This document shows, piece after piece, positions 18,155 through 26,923 of a DNA stretch of 64,000 bases. The DNA is taken from NCBI RefSeq assembly GCF_014648915.1, contig NZ_BMSA01000024.1:117741-181740 (forward strand), written 5' to 3'. The notes under the pieces were generated by a model. It was not told the DNA's origin and made no database searches. It was given only the letters and a program-made list of their open reading frames with translations. The stretch is from Streptomyces phaeofaciens (GTDB lineage Bacteria > Actinomycetota > Actinomycetes > Streptomycetales > Streptomycetaceae). The number at the start of each line of letters is the position of its first letter. Position 1 is the stretch's first letter. Position numbers and translations under genes: made by a program.

Positions 18155-18813
18155 ACCCCCGCGTCCCCCTCCTCGCCCTCGGTCTCGCCACCGCCGTCGA
18201 CCTGACCTCCCTCGCGGCAGGCTTCGACCCGGGACACCTGGTGGCCAAGCCGCTCCTGATGCCGCTCCTCGCCGTCTGGGCGGCCCTGAACGGCGCACCC
18301 CGGCTGCTCGTCGCCGCGCTCCTGTGCGGCTGGGGCGGCGACGTCCTGCTCCTGTCCGACGCGGACCCCGCCTTCCTCGCCGGCATGGCCTGCTTCGCGG
18401 CCGGCCATGTCTGCTACCTCGCCCTGTTCGTCCGCGCCGGCCGCTCACGCGCGTGCGCCGTCCTCCTCGCCCCCTGCTACGCCACCGCGCTGATCGCCAC
18501 CGTCGCGCTGCTCCGGCCCGACCTCCCGCCGGACCTGCGCCTCCCGGTGGCCGCGTACAGCACCCTGCTCATGGCGATGGCGTACACCGCCACCACCCGG
18601 CTCGGACCCGTCACCGGCGCGGGTGGCGCGCTGTTCCTGCTGTCCGACACCCTCATCGCGACCGGCGTCGCCGACTGGCCGCAGCCGCCGCGTCCCGAGG
18701 TGTGGATCATGCTCACGTACATCGCCGCGCAGTTCCTGCTGGTCCGGGGCACCCTCGCGGAGCGGCGGGCGCCGGTGACGGCGTACCGTGAAGTGCGCTC
18801 GACCACCCCCTGA
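18151..18813 (+). CDS. YhhN family lysoplasmalogenase-like membrane protein
   Basis: 220 residues, about eight hydrophobic helices, with the TMEM86/YhhN pattern (AKPLLMPLLAVWAAL, CGWGGDVLLL, FAAGHVCYLALFVRAGRSRA, GALFLLSDTLIA). Eukaryotic homologues hydrolyse the vinyl-ether bond of lysoplasmalogens; bacterial substrates are less certain. GTG start overlaps the stop of the preceding desaturase gene, linking both to membrane-lipid metabolism. Confidence 0.85.
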
Positions 18814-18849
18814 GCGCACCCACGCAACCGCACGAGAAGGACCCTCGCC

Positions 18850-19893
18850 ATGCGCGCCACCACCATCCACGCCCCGTTCGACATGCGCGTGGAGGACGTT
18901 CCCGAGCCCGTGGTGCAGCTGCCCACCGACGCCGTGGTCCGGGTGCTGCGGGCCTGTATCTGCGGCAGCGACCTGTGGGCGTACCGCGGTGAGGCGGCCC
19001 GCCGGCCGGGGCAGCGGATCGGGCACGAGTTCCTCGGTGTGGTCGAGGAGACCGGCGCCGAGGTGGGCACGGTCAGGACCGGCGACCTGGTCGTCGCGCC
19101 CTTCATGTGGTCCGACGGCGTGTGCGACTACTGCCGCGAGGGCCTGACCACCTCCTGCGTGCACGGCGGCTTCTGGGGCTCGGTCGGCTACGACGGCGGC
19201 CAGGGCGAGGCCGTCCGCGTGCCTTTCGCCGACGGCACCCTCGTCGCGCTGCCCAAGGACGCGGTCTCCGACGACCGTCTGCTGTCCGCGCTGCTCACCC
19301 TCTCCGACGTGATGGGCACCGGCCACCACGCCGCCCTCGGCGCGGGCGCCCGGCCGGGGGCCACCGTCGCCGTCGTCGGGGACGGCGCGGTCGGCCTGTG
19401 CGCGGTCCTCGCCGCCAAGCGGCTGGGCGCCGAGCGGATCATCGCCCTCGGCCGCCACCAGGTGCGTACGGACATCGCCCTCGGCTTCGGTGCCACCGAT
19501 GTCGTCGCCGAGCGCGGCGAGGCGGCCGTCGAGGCCGTCCGCGAACTCACCCGCGGCCAGGGCGCGCACGCCGTCGTCGAGGCCGTCGGCACCGAGCAGT
19601 CCATGCGGACGGCCGTCGACATCACCCGCGACGGCGGCGCCGTCGGCTTCGTCGGCGTCCCGCACGGCAGCGGCACCGGGCTCGACCTCGGCGTCATGTT
19701 CGACCGCAACATCGCCCTGCGCGGCGGCGTCGCCCCGGTCCGCGCCTACATCCCCGAGCTGCTGCCCGACATCCTGGCCGGCACCATCGACCCGTCCCCG
19801 GTCTTCGACCTCACCGTCGGCCTCGAGGGCGTACCGGCGGGCTACAAGGCGATGGACGAGCGCACCGCCCTCAAGGTCCTGGTGACCAACTGA
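18850..19893 (+). CDS. zinc-dependent alcohol dehydrogenase (MDR family)
   Basis: 347 residues. The catalytic Zn site is seen in CICGSDLW near residue 38 and GHEFLGVV near 59. The cysteines CDYCREGLTTSC near 94 fit the structural Zn loop, with a partly altered spacing. The Rossmann motif VAVVGDGAVGLCAVLAAK is near 175. Cytosolic NAD(P)-dependent oxidation of an alcohol or reduction of an aldehyde; substrate unknown. The start has an AAGGAC. A long bidirectional terminator separates it from the convergent CoA-transferase gene. Confidence 0.88.
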   Translation: MRATTIHAPFDMRVEDVPEPVVQLPTDAVVRVLRACICGSDLWAYRGEAARRPGQRIGHEFLGVVEETGAEVGTVRTGDLVVAPFMWSDGVCDYCREGLTTSCVHGGFWGSVGYDGGQGEAVRVPFADGTLVALPKDAVSDDRLLSALLTLSDVMGTGHHAALGAGARPGATVAVVGDGAVGLCAVLAAKRLGAERIIALGRHQVRTDIALGFGATDVVAERGEAAVEAVRELTRGQGAHAVVEAVGTEQSMRTAVDITRDGGAVGFVGVPHGSGTGLDLGVMFDRNIALRGGVAPVRAYIPELLPDILAGTIDPSPVFDLTVGLEGVPAGYKAMDERTALKVLVTN

Positions 19894-19899
19894 CCGAGG

Positions 19900-19940
19900 G
19901 GGCGGGGTCCACCGGCCGCCCTGGCCGGTGGACCCCGCCC
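19900..19940. terminator. bidirectional terminator between convergent genes
   Basis: Perfect 18-bp inverted repeat (GGGCGGGGTCCACCGGCC and its complement) with a 5-base loop, lying between the alcohol dehydrogenase stop and the CoA-transferase stop. Confidence 0.85.
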
Positions 19941-19942
19941 GC

Positions 19943-21319
19943 TCAGGCGGCCCAGCGCGCCGGATCCGCCCCCCACGGCCCCGGCGGACGCGCCCAGTCG
20001 CCGGGCCCGCTCTCGAAGGACACCGGCGGCAGCGCGTACCGCAGCCGCCCGAGCGGGCCGTCGGTCTCCGCGAGCCAGGCGCCGGGCCCCTCGTGGACCT
20101 CCCCGTCCTCCTCGGCGGCCGCGTCCCGGCCCGCCATGAGCCACCCGGCCGTCCGCGCCAGCGCCACCCGTACGAAGCGGCTCCCGCCGTCGTACGACCG
20201 CTCGGTCAGCGCCCGCAGCACGGCGGCCGCCAGCAGATAGCCGGTGCCGTGGTCGAGCGCCTGCGCGGGCAGCGCGCCCGGCCGCTCCGGCGACCCCTCG
20301 ACGGCCGCGATGCCCGTGGCCACCTGCACCAGGCTGTCGAAGCCGCGCCGCCCGCCCCACGGCCCGTCCGGACCCCACGCCGACACCTGCGCCACCACCA
20401 GCCCGGGCCGGCGCCCGGCCAGTGCCTCGGGGGAGAGCCCGAACCGGTCCAGGGAACCCGGCCGGTAGCCGGTGACCACGACGTCCGCCGCCGCCAGCAG
20501 CTCCTCGAAGGCGCGCCGGTCCGCCGTCAGGTCCAGCAGCGCCGACCGCTTCCCGAAGCCCGTGTCGGCGTGCTGGTCGGGCAGTTCCGGCAGTCGCGGC
20601 GCGTCGAGCCGCAGGACGTCGGCGCCGAGCAGGGCGAGCGTGCGGGTGGCGACCGGCCCGGCGAGGACCCGGGTCAGGTCCAGCACCCGCAGACCGGCGG
20701 CCGGCAGCAGGGGAGTGCCGCCGCCCCGGAGCGGTGCGAGCGCACGCGCGTGTGCCCCGTCCAGCCGGCCCCGCTCGACCAGTGGCCGCGCGGCGACGGC
20801 GGCCGCCTGCGCGTGCGCGGCCCACTCCTCGGGGGTGCGCAGGGCGACGGCCAGGCCGCCGGCCGCGTACACCGCCTCCTCGACGTCCCGCGCGGACCGT
20901 TCGGCGAGCGCCGCCTCGACGGCGGCCGGGTCCTGCGGCACACCCAGCGCCCTCGACAGCCGCTCCCGGTGGTGCGGGTAGTTGGCGTGCGTGCGCACCC
21001 ATCCGTCGGCCGTCCGCCAGAACCGCGACAGCGGCGCGAAGAGCACCGGCGGCCGCCCGTCGACCAGCAGCTGCCGCTCACTGGTGAACGCGGTCGCCAC
21101 CGCCCCGTCGTCCACGCGTACCCCCGGCACCCGGGCGAGCCCGGCCCGGTGCGCCCCCAGCTCCGCGCCGGCCAGCGCGCACGCGCCCACACAGGCGCGC
21201 GCCAGCTCCCGCACGGGCAGTCGCGCCGGCAGCGCGCCCTTCCGTGCGACGGTCGACACGCGCGCGAGGAGGGCGGGATCGCCGCCCAGTTCCGACCAAG
21301 CGAACTTGATTTCCACCAT
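19943..21319 (-). CDS. CaiB/BaiF (class III) CoA-transferase family protein
   Basis: 458 residues. An N-terminal segment of about 190 residues looks like a partial, degenerate copy of the family fold. The canonical start then appears at LLPAAGLRVLDLTRVLAGPV, followed by LLGADVLRLDAPR, FGKRSALLDLTADRRAFEEL and LVVAQVSAWGPDGPWGGRRG. Class III enzymes move CoA between carboxylic acids through aspartyl thioester intermediates; the usual aspartate was not pinpointed. The upstream region has two adjacent palindromes, probably operators. Convergent with the alcohol dehydrogenase gene. Confidence 0.82.
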   Translation of the reverse strand: MVEIKFAWSELGGDPALLARVSTVARKGALPARLPVRELARACVGACALAGAELGAHRAGLARVPGVRVDDGAVATAFTSERQLLVDGRPPVLFAPLSRFWRTADGWVRTHANYPHHRERLSRALGVPQDPAAVEAALAERSARDVEEAVYAAGGLAVALRTPEEWAAHAQAAAVAARPLVERGRLDGAHARALAPLRGGGTPLLPAAGLRVLDLTRVLAGPVATRTLALLGADVLRLDAPRLPELPDQHADTGFGKRSALLDLTADRRAFEELLAAADVVVTGYRPGSLDRFGLSPEALAGRRPGLVVAQVSAWGPDGPWGGRRGFDSLVQVATGIAAVEGSPERPGALPAQALDHGTGYLLAAAVLRALTERSYDGGSRFVRVALARTAGWLMAGRDAAAEEDGEVHEGPGAWLAETDGPLGRLRYALPPVSFESGPGDWARPPGPWGADPARWAA

Positions 21320-21321
21320 GA

Positions 21322-21350
21322 CTGCATCATGCAGTATTGATTCAATCAAC
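21322..21350 (-). promoter_or_regulatory. two adjacent palindromes upstream of the CoA-transferase gene
   Basis: CTGCAT-C-ATGCAG at 21322-21334 and TTGATT-C-AATCAA at 21338-21350, both perfect 6+1+6 dyads on opposite sides of a three-base spacer, immediately before the ATG. They look like paired operators in an AT-rich promoter. The regulator is unknown. Confidence 0.6.
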
Positions 21351-21434
21351 ATAGGGAGCCCGGGGCGGCTGAGCGCGACGGGACGCGCCGGCCTTGCCGC
21401 GCGAGGCACCGAAACAGAACCCGTGGCACGGCGA

Positions 21435-21463
21435 AGGGCCGGACGGATGATCCGCCCGGCCCT
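21435..21463 (-). terminator. terminator after the S8 peptidase gene
   Basis: Hairpin AGGGCCGG-A-CGGAT / ATCCG-C-CCGGCCCT, nearly perfect over 14 bp per arm, starting 21 bp past the peptidase stop. Confidence 0.75.
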
Positions 21464-21483
21464 CGGAACCACCCGCTCCGCGC

Positions 21484-23013
21484 CTACTTCACGGCACGCA
21501 GCGCGTTCACGATGCCCCAGCCGTAGAAGCCGTTGACCCGCGGGTTGCCGGCGCAGGTCGCGTCCTGCGTGCCGTCGCCGTTCTGGTCGTACGACTCCGG
21601 GCAGCCCGGGTTGTCCGCCTGGACCTTGAGCAGGGCCTGGAGCTGCGCCGGGGACGCCCACGGGTGCTCGGACTTCAGCAGCGCGGCGACACCCGCGGCG
21701 TGCGGCGAGGCCATCGAGGTGCCCTGGAGGAAGCCGTAGGAGTTGTTCGGCATCGTCGAGAGGATGCGGCCGTTCTTCGACGGCGTGTCCGGGATCTGGT
21801 AGAGCCGGTCACCGCCCGGCGCGGCGATGTCGACGACACCCTTGCCGTACGAGGAGTAGTACGACTTGACGTTGTTCACGCCCGTCGCGCTCACGGTGAC
21901 GACGCCCGGCAGCTGGGTCGGCACGTCGAAGCACTCGTGCGGGTCGATGGTCCGCTCGTACGGCGTCGTGTCGTCGGGGCTGCTGGCGTCCACGATGGCG
22001 TCGGAGTCCAGGTCGTGGTTGGAGTTGCCCGCCGAGGCCAGGTTGAGCGTGCCCTTCTTCTGGGCGTACAGCTGGGCCCGGTTGACCGCGTCGACGATGG
22101 CTTCCTGGTCCGGGTCGTCCATGCAGTTGTACAGCCACGGGTCCACGTAGTAGCTGTTGTTCGTGATCTCGACACCGTGGTCGGCGGCGAAGACGAACGC
22201 GCAGACGACGTTCTCCGGGTAGAAGAGGCCGTCCTTCGGGTCGCTGACCTTGATGCTGGACACCTTGACGCCCGGCGCGACACCGGCGACACCGATGCCG
22301 TTGCGGGCCGCGGCGATCTCACCGGCCACGTGCGTGCCGTGGTAGTCCTCCGCCGTGTACGGGCGCCAGGCGCCCTCGGCGGTGTCCGCGACGCCGCCGA
22401 CACAGTTCGCCGACTGGGACGCGGAGAAGTTCGGCGCGAGGTCCGGGTGGGTGTCGTCGACGCCGGTGTCGATCACGGCGACGGTCACCTTGCGGCTGCC
22501 CGGGTTGATCTCCGCGGCCTTGTCGGCGCCGATCGCCCGCAGGTCCCACTGGTCGGCCTCGAGCGGCTCGCTCTGCGGGGACGCGGCGGACGCGGCCTCG
22601 ATCTTCTCGGCCTGCGCCTCCGACAGCACCTGCGCGGCACCGTCGTCGGTGGTGTCCGCGACACTCAGCGGGCCGGTCCGGGTGGCACCCGCCGACTGCA
22701 CGCCGCGCACCGCGCGTATCTGCGGACCGAAGTCCGGGTTGGCCGAGTGCACGACGATGACGCCGATCCTGTCGTACGTCGCGACGACGGTGCCGCCGGC
22801 CTTGGCGATCGCCTTCTTCACCGACTCGATCGTGCGGTGGTCCACCTTGGTGTTGACGACGTACGCCAGATTCACGGCGTCGGCCGTCTGGGTGGCGGAC
22901 GTCGCGACCGGCGCCGCGGAGGCCGCCGTCGGCAGGAAGCCGAGGGAGGCGGTCAGCGACAGTACGACGGGCACCGCGAGAGCGAGGCGACGTCTGGAAG
23001 GCAGATGAGCCAT
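21484..23013 (-). CDS. secreted subtilisin-like (S8) serine peptidase
   Basis: 509 residues. A Sec signal peptide (RRRLALAVPVVLSLTASLGF, cut near AASAAP) and an inhibitor_I9-like propeptide (AYVVNTKVDHRTIESVKKAI) precede the S8 domain. Catalytic Asp lies in VAVIDTGVDDTHPD, His in HGTHVAGEIAAARN, oxyanion Asn in VEITNNSYYVD and Ser in GTSMASPHAAGVAALLK. The domain ends with WGIVNALRAVK, so there is no C-terminal anchor. It probably degrades extracellular protein or takes part in development-linked proteolysis. Divergent from the DUF485 gene; the 345-bp intergenic region holds no gene. Confidence 0.93.
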   Translation of the reverse strand: MAHLPSRRRLALAVPVVLSLTASLGFLPTAASAAPVATSATQTADAVNLAYVVNTKVDHRTIESVKKAIAKAGGTVVATYDRIGVIVVHSANPDFGPQIRAVRGVQSAGATRTGPLSVADTTDDGAAQVLSEAQAEKIEAASAASPQSEPLEADQWDLRAIGADKAAEINPGSRKVTVAVIDTGVDDTHPDLAPNFSASQSANCVGGVADTAEGAWRPYTAEDYHGTHVAGEIAAARNGIGVAGVAPGVKVSSIKVSDPKDGLFYPENVVCAFVFAADHGVEITNNSYYVDPWLYNCMDDPDQEAIVDAVNRAQLYAQKKGTLNLASAGNSNHDLDSDAIVDASSPDDTTPYERTIDPHECFDVPTQLPGVVTVSATGVNNVKSYYSSYGKGVVDIAAPGGDRLYQIPDTPSKNGRILSTMPNNSYGFLQGTSMASPHAAGVAALLKSEHPWASPAQLQALLKVQADNPGCPESYDQNGDGTQDATCAGNPRVNGFYGWGIVNALRAVK

Positions 23014-23359
23014 GGGGTCTCCACATCATCCGGAAACGAGACCGGCCCGGGACGCAGGTGACGCCTGGGCAGGTACATGACGGGTGGTGCTCGCCCGAAG
23101 CTATCTCCCCGACTCACGGGCCAGCAATGACCTTTGGCGACGACTTCCGACGAAAAGTCGCCGCGGACGCCGGACAGGTCACCCACATGGCCCCTCCGAC
23201 GCACCCGGGAGCCGCCCCCCGAAACGTCACGACAACGACTTTCGAAACAACCCGATCGTGTTGAACCGGCCCTAGCGCGCCGCCGTGACCTTGTGCAGGG
23301 AGCCCGTGGACGATCGAGCCTCCCCGTACACCCCGCCGCCCGCAACGCGAGGAGACTCC

Positions 23360-23716
23360 GTGGCCACCGAGACACCGCCCCCCTCGAAGACCCAAGCCAG
23401 GCTCCCCTCCACCGAGGAGTTCGTCGCGGTGCACGAGAGCGCGGAGTTCGGTGAACTGCGCCGTTCCTACCGGGGCTTCGCCTTCCCGCTGACCGTCGCC
23501 TTCATCGCCTGGTACCTGCTGTACGTCCTGCTCTCGAACTACGCGGGCGACTTCATGGGCACCAAGCTCTTCGGCAACATCAACGTGGCCCTCGTCCTGG
23601 GCCTCGCCCAGTTCCTCACCACGTTCCTCATCGCCTGGTGGTACGCCCGGACCGCCGCCGCCAAGTTCGACCCCAAGGCCGAGGCCATCAAGACCCGGAT
23701 GGAGGGCGACGCATGA
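23360..23716 (+). CDS. DUF485 membrane protein, partner of an SSS symporter
   Basis: 118 residues: a charged N-terminus, then two transmembrane helices (FAFPLTVAFIAWYLLYVLLS and VALVLGLAQFLTTFLIAWWY). DUF485 (YjcH) genes precede acetate/monocarboxylate symporters (ActP/MctC). GTG start at 23360 with GCGAGGAG. Its stop overlaps the symporter ATG (ATGA), so the two are translationally coupled. Confidence 0.88.
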   Translation: MATETPPPSKTQARLPSTEEFVAVHESAEFGELRRSYRGFAFPLTVAFIAWYLLYVLLSNYAGDFMGTKLFGNINVALVLGLAQFLTTFLIAWWYARTAAAKFDPKAEAIKTRMEGDA

Positions 23717-25338
23717 GCCCCGCACAGCAGACCCTGATCGCCGCGGGCGAGGCCAGTGAGCACCGCCCGCTGATCATCACCCTGTTCGCGGTGTTCGTCG
23801 TCGCGACCCTCGTCATCACCGTCTGGGCCGGCCGCCAGACGAAGGACGCCGCCGACTTCTACGCCGGCGGACGCCAGTTCACCGGCTTCCAGAACGGCCT
23901 CGCCGTCTCCGGCGACTACATGTCCGCCGCGTCCTTCCTGGGCATCGCCGGCGCCATCGCCCTCTTCGGCTACGACGGCTTCCTGTACTCCATCGGCTTC
24001 CTGGTCGCCTGGCTGGTCGCCCTGCTCCTGGTCGCCGAGCCGCTGCGCAACTCCGGCCGCTACACGATGGGCGACGTCCTCGCCTACCGCATGCGCCAGC
24101 GCCCGGTCCGCACCGCCGCCGGCACCTCCACCATCGTCGTCTCGATCTTCTACCTGCTGGCCCAGATGGCGGGCGCCGGCGTCCTGGTCTCCCTGCTGCT
24201 GGGCATCACCAGCGACGGCGGCAAGATCGGCATCGTCGCCCTGGTCGGCGTACTGATGATCGTCTACGTCACCATCGGCGGCATGAAGGGCACCACCTGG
24301 GTGCAGATGGTCAAGGCCGTGCTGCTGATCGCGGGCGCCCTGCTGCTGACCTTCCTGGTGCTGCTGAAGTTCGACTTCAACGTCTCCGACCTGCTCGGTT
24401 CCGCCGCCGACAACAGCGCCAAGGGCTCGGCGTTCCTGGAGCCCGGCCTGAAGTACGGCGCCACGAGCACCACCAAGCTGGACTTCATCTCCCTCGGCAT
24501 CGCCCTGGTCCTGGGCACCGCGGGCCTGCCGCACATCCTGATCCGCTTCTACACCGTGCCCACCGCCAAGGCCGCCCGTAAGTCGGTCATCTGGGCCATC
24601 GGCCTGATCGGCGCCTTCTACCTGATGACCCTCGCCCTCGGCTTCGGCGCCGCCGCGCTGATCAAGCCGGACGAGATCATCGCGTCGAACAAGGCGGGCA
24701 ACACGGCCGCACCGCTCCTGGCCCTCCATCTGGGCGGGGTGGACTCCAACTGGGGCGCGATCCTGCTGGCCACGATCTCCGCGGTCGCCTTCGCCACCAT
24801 CCTCGCCGTCGTCGCGGGCCTCACCCTGGCCTCGTCCTCCTCCTTCGCGCACGACATCTACGCGAACGTGATCAAGCGGGGCCAGGCCTCCGAGAAGCAG
24901 GAGATCAACGCGGCCCGCTGGGCCACCGTCGGCATCGGCGCCGTCTCGATCGTCCTGGGCGCCCTCGCCCGCGACCTCAACGTCGCCGGCCTGGTCGCCC
25001 TCGCCTTCGCCGTCGCCGCCTCCGCCAACCTCCCCACGATCATCTACAGCCTCTTCTGGAAGCGGTTCACCACCTCCGGGGCCCTGTGGTCGATCTACGG
25101 CGGCCTCGTCACCGCGGTCGGCCTGGTGCTGTTCTCGCCGGTCGTCTCCGGCAAGCCCACGTCGATGTTCCCGGACGTCGACTTCCACTGGTTCCCGCTG
25201 GAGAACCCCGGCATCATCTCGATCCCGGTCGGCTTCCTGCTGGGCGTCGTCGGCACCCTCCTGTCGAAGGAGGAGCCGGACGCGGACAAGTACGCCGAGC
25301 TGGAGGTCCGCTCCCTGACGGGCACCGGAGCCCACTGA
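23713..25338 (+). CDS. solute:sodium symporter (acetate/monocarboxylate permease, ActP/MctC-like)
   Basis: 541 residues and about 13 membrane helices. SSS features include FYAGGRQFTGFQNGLAVSGD, SAASFLGIAGAIALFGYDGF and the sodium-site segment TAGLPHILIRFYTVPTAKAA. Coupling with a DUF485 gene is the actP arrangement, so uptake of acetate or other short carboxylates driven by cations is likely. A strong hairpin 14 bp after the stop ends the unit. Confidence 0.9.
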   Translation: MSPAQQTLIAAGEASEHRPLIITLFAVFVVATLVITVWAGRQTKDAADFYAGGRQFTGFQNGLAVSGDYMSAASFLGIAGAIALFGYDGFLYSIGFLVAWLVALLLVAEPLRNSGRYTMGDVLAYRMRQRPVRTAAGTSTIVVSIFYLLAQMAGAGVLVSLLLGITSDGGKIGIVALVGVLMIVYVTIGGMKGTTWVQMVKAVLLIAGALLLTFLVLLKFDFNVSDLLGSAADNSAKGSAFLEPGLKYGATSTTKLDFISLGIALVLGTAGLPHILIRFYTVPTAKAARKSVIWAIGLIGAFYLMTLALGFGAAALIKPDEIIASNKAGNTAAPLLALHLGGVDSNWGAILLATISAVAFATILAVVAGLTLASSSSFAHDIYANVIKRGQASEKQEINAARWATVGIGAVSIVLGALARDLNVAGLVALAFAVAASANLPTIIYSLFWKRFTTSGALWSIYGGLVTAVGLVLFSPVVSGKPTSMFPDVDFHWFPLENPGIISIPVGFLLGVVGTLLSKEEPDADKYAELEVRSLTGTGAH

Positions 25339-25351
25339 CCCCCTCCGGGAG

Positions 25352-25387
25352 CGCGGCCGCGTCGTAGATCCCTACGACGCGGCCGCG
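25352..25387 (+). terminator. terminator after the SSS symporter gene
   Basis: Perfect 16-bp inverted repeat (CGCGGCCGCGTCGTAG and complement) with a 4-base loop. Confidence 0.85.
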
Positions 25388-25486
25388 TCTTACCTCGTGG
25401 GATCGGGCCCTGTCGATGTCGGTGGCGTCACGTAGGCTCGCAGGTGACGGAGAACGACGCGATCCGCTGCGAGGGAGGGGGCCCAC

Positions 25487-26476
25487 GTGCTCATCGACAC
25501 GTACGGCCGAGTGGCCACCGACCTGAGGGTCTCACTGACCGACCGCTGCAATCTGCGGTGCACGTACTGCATGCCCGAAGAGGGCCTCCAGTGGCTGGCC
25601 AAGCCCGACCTCCTCACGGACGACGAGATCGTCCGCCTGATCGACATAGCCGTCTCCGGGCTCGGCATCGAAGAGGTCCGCTTCACCGGCGGCGAGCCCC
25701 TGCTCCGTCCCGGCCTGGTCGGCATCGTCGAGCGGGTGGCGGCCCTGACCCCGCGGCCCCTGATGTCCCTGACGACGAACGGCATCGGCCTCAAGCGCAC
25801 CGCCACCGCCCTCGCGGCGGCGGGCTTGGACCGGGTCAACGTCTCCCTGGACACCCTCCGCCGGGACGTCTTCAAGACCCTCACCCGCCGCGACCGCCAC
25901 CAGGACGTCCTCGACGGCCTCGAAGCCGCCCGCGACGCCGGCCTGACACCGGTCAAGGTCAACTCCGTCCTGATGCCGGGCCTGAACGCCGACGAGGCCC
26001 CCGACCTCCTCGCCTGGGCCGTGGCCCACGACTACGAGCTGCGCTTCATCGAGCAGATGCCCCTCGACGCCCAGCACGGCTGGAAGCGCGAGGGCATGGT
26101 CACCGCGGGCGACATCCTCGCCTCGCTGCGCACCCGCTTCGACCTCACCCCCGAGGGCCAGGGCGAGCGCGGCTCGGCCCCCGCCGAACGCTGGCTGGTC
26201 GACGGCGGCCCGCACCGCGTCGGCGTCATCGCCTCCGTCACCCGCCCGTTCTGCGCCGCCTGCGACCGCACCCGCCTCACCGCCGACGGCCAGGTCCGCA
26301 CCTGCCTCTTCGCCCGCGAGGAGACGGACCTGCGCGCCGCCCTGCGCTCCGACGCCCCCGACGAGGAGATAGCCCGTATCTGGCGCCTCGCCATGTGGGG
26401 CAAGAAGGCAGGCGCGGGCCTCGACGACCCGAGCTTCGTGCAGCCGGACCGACCGATGTCCGCGATCGGCGGCTAG
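25487..26476 (+). CDS. moaA: GTP 3',8-cyclase MoaA (molybdenum cofactor)
   Basis: 329 residues. Radical-SAM motif CNLRCTYCMPEEG near residue 24, GGEPLLRPGL near 70, and the C-terminal [4Fe-4S] cysteines CAACDRTRLTADGQVRTC near 260. MoaA converts GTP to 3',8-cyclo-GTP, the first step of molybdopterin synthesis. The usual terminal double glycine is present (IGG). GTG start after a GGAGGGGG. Transcribed alone here; other moa genes are not in the window. Confidence 0.95.
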   Translation: MLIDTYGRVATDLRVSLTDRCNLRCTYCMPEEGLQWLAKPDLLTDDEIVRLIDIAVSGLGIEEVRFTGGEPLLRPGLVGIVERVAALTPRPLMSLTTNGIGLKRTATALAAAGLDRVNVSLDTLRRDVFKTLTRRDRHQDVLDGLEAARDAGLTPVKVNSVLMPGLNADEAPDLLAWAVAHDYELRFIEQMPLDAQHGWKREGMVTAGDILASLRTRFDLTPEGQGERGSAPAERWLVDGGPHRVGVIASVTRPFCAACDRTRLTADGQVRTCLFAREETDLRAALRSDAPDEEIARIWRLAMWGKKAGAGLDDPSFVQPDRPMSAIGG

Positions 26477-26488
26477 GGCGGACACGGC

Positions 26489-26707
26489 CTAGGACGGTCC
26501 CGGGTTCTGCCACTCGGTCAGCAGGACCACGTCCTTCAGGAAGCCTCGTACGCCGAGGAACTGCGAGAGGTGCTCGCGGTGCTCCTCGCAGGCCAGCCAG
26601 GTCTTGCGGCGGTCCGGGGTGTGGAGCTTCGGGTTGTTCCAGGCGAGGACCCAGACGGCGTCGACACGGCAGCCCTTGGCGGAACAGATGGGGGTCTCGT
26701 CAGTCAC
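26489..26707 (-). CDS. small conserved Cys/His protein (72 residues)
   Basis: 72 residues. CSAKGCRVDAVWVLAWNNP and WLACEEHREHLSQFLG give a C-x4-C and C-x2-H pattern suggesting one bound metal. Similar actinobacterial proteins have been mis-annotated as acetone carboxylase. GTG start at 26707. Its leader contains a 14-bp hairpin (26741-26775), and farther upstream sits a two-block sequence also present in the integrated element. Function unknown. Confidence 0.7.
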   Translation of the reverse strand: MTDETPICSAKGCRVDAVWVLAWNNPKLHTPDRRKTWLACEEHREHLSQFLGVRGFLKDVVLLTEWQNPGPS

Positions 26708-26740
26708 AGGTCCGTCTCACAGATGCGCACACAAAGGCGA

Positions 26741-26775
26741 CGCCGAGCAGCCACGGGGGGAGCTGCCCGGCGTCG
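26741..26775 (-). promoter_or_regulatory. hairpin in the leader of the 72-residue protein gene
   Basis: CGACGCCGAGCAGC and GCTGCCCGGCGTCG pair over 13 of 14 positions, loop about 7 bases. It lies 34 bp before the GTG. It could be an attenuator or a processed leader; nothing in the sequence decides. Confidence 0.45.
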
Positions 26776-26799
26776 GTCCGTCGCTCCGACGGGGGATGC

Positions 26800-26879
26800 G
26801 GAGCGCGTACGAAGTATGTCACGGCCGACCCTTCACAGGGGACCTCAACAGCATGATTGATCTGAGCTTTTCCTGAGCT
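26800..26879 (-). promoter_or_regulatory. two-block conserved upstream element, host copy
   Basis: Block B (26800-26825, containing GCGTACGAAGTATGTCACGG on the plus strand) and block A (26852-26879, containing ATGATTGATCTGAGCTTTTC) recur at 31630-31709 inside the integrated element at exactly the same spacing; the ~26 bases between the blocks differ. On the minus strand block A holds a direct repeat of AGCTCAG, and block B an imperfect dyad CATAC-TTC-GTACG. Placed between the DUF3099 stop and the 72-residue protein gene, reading towards the latter. Identity unknown. Confidence 0.75.
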
Positions 26880-26923
26880 TCCCGCACAGGCGGTTCATGG
26901 CCTGCGCCCAGCCTGCGCGGACG

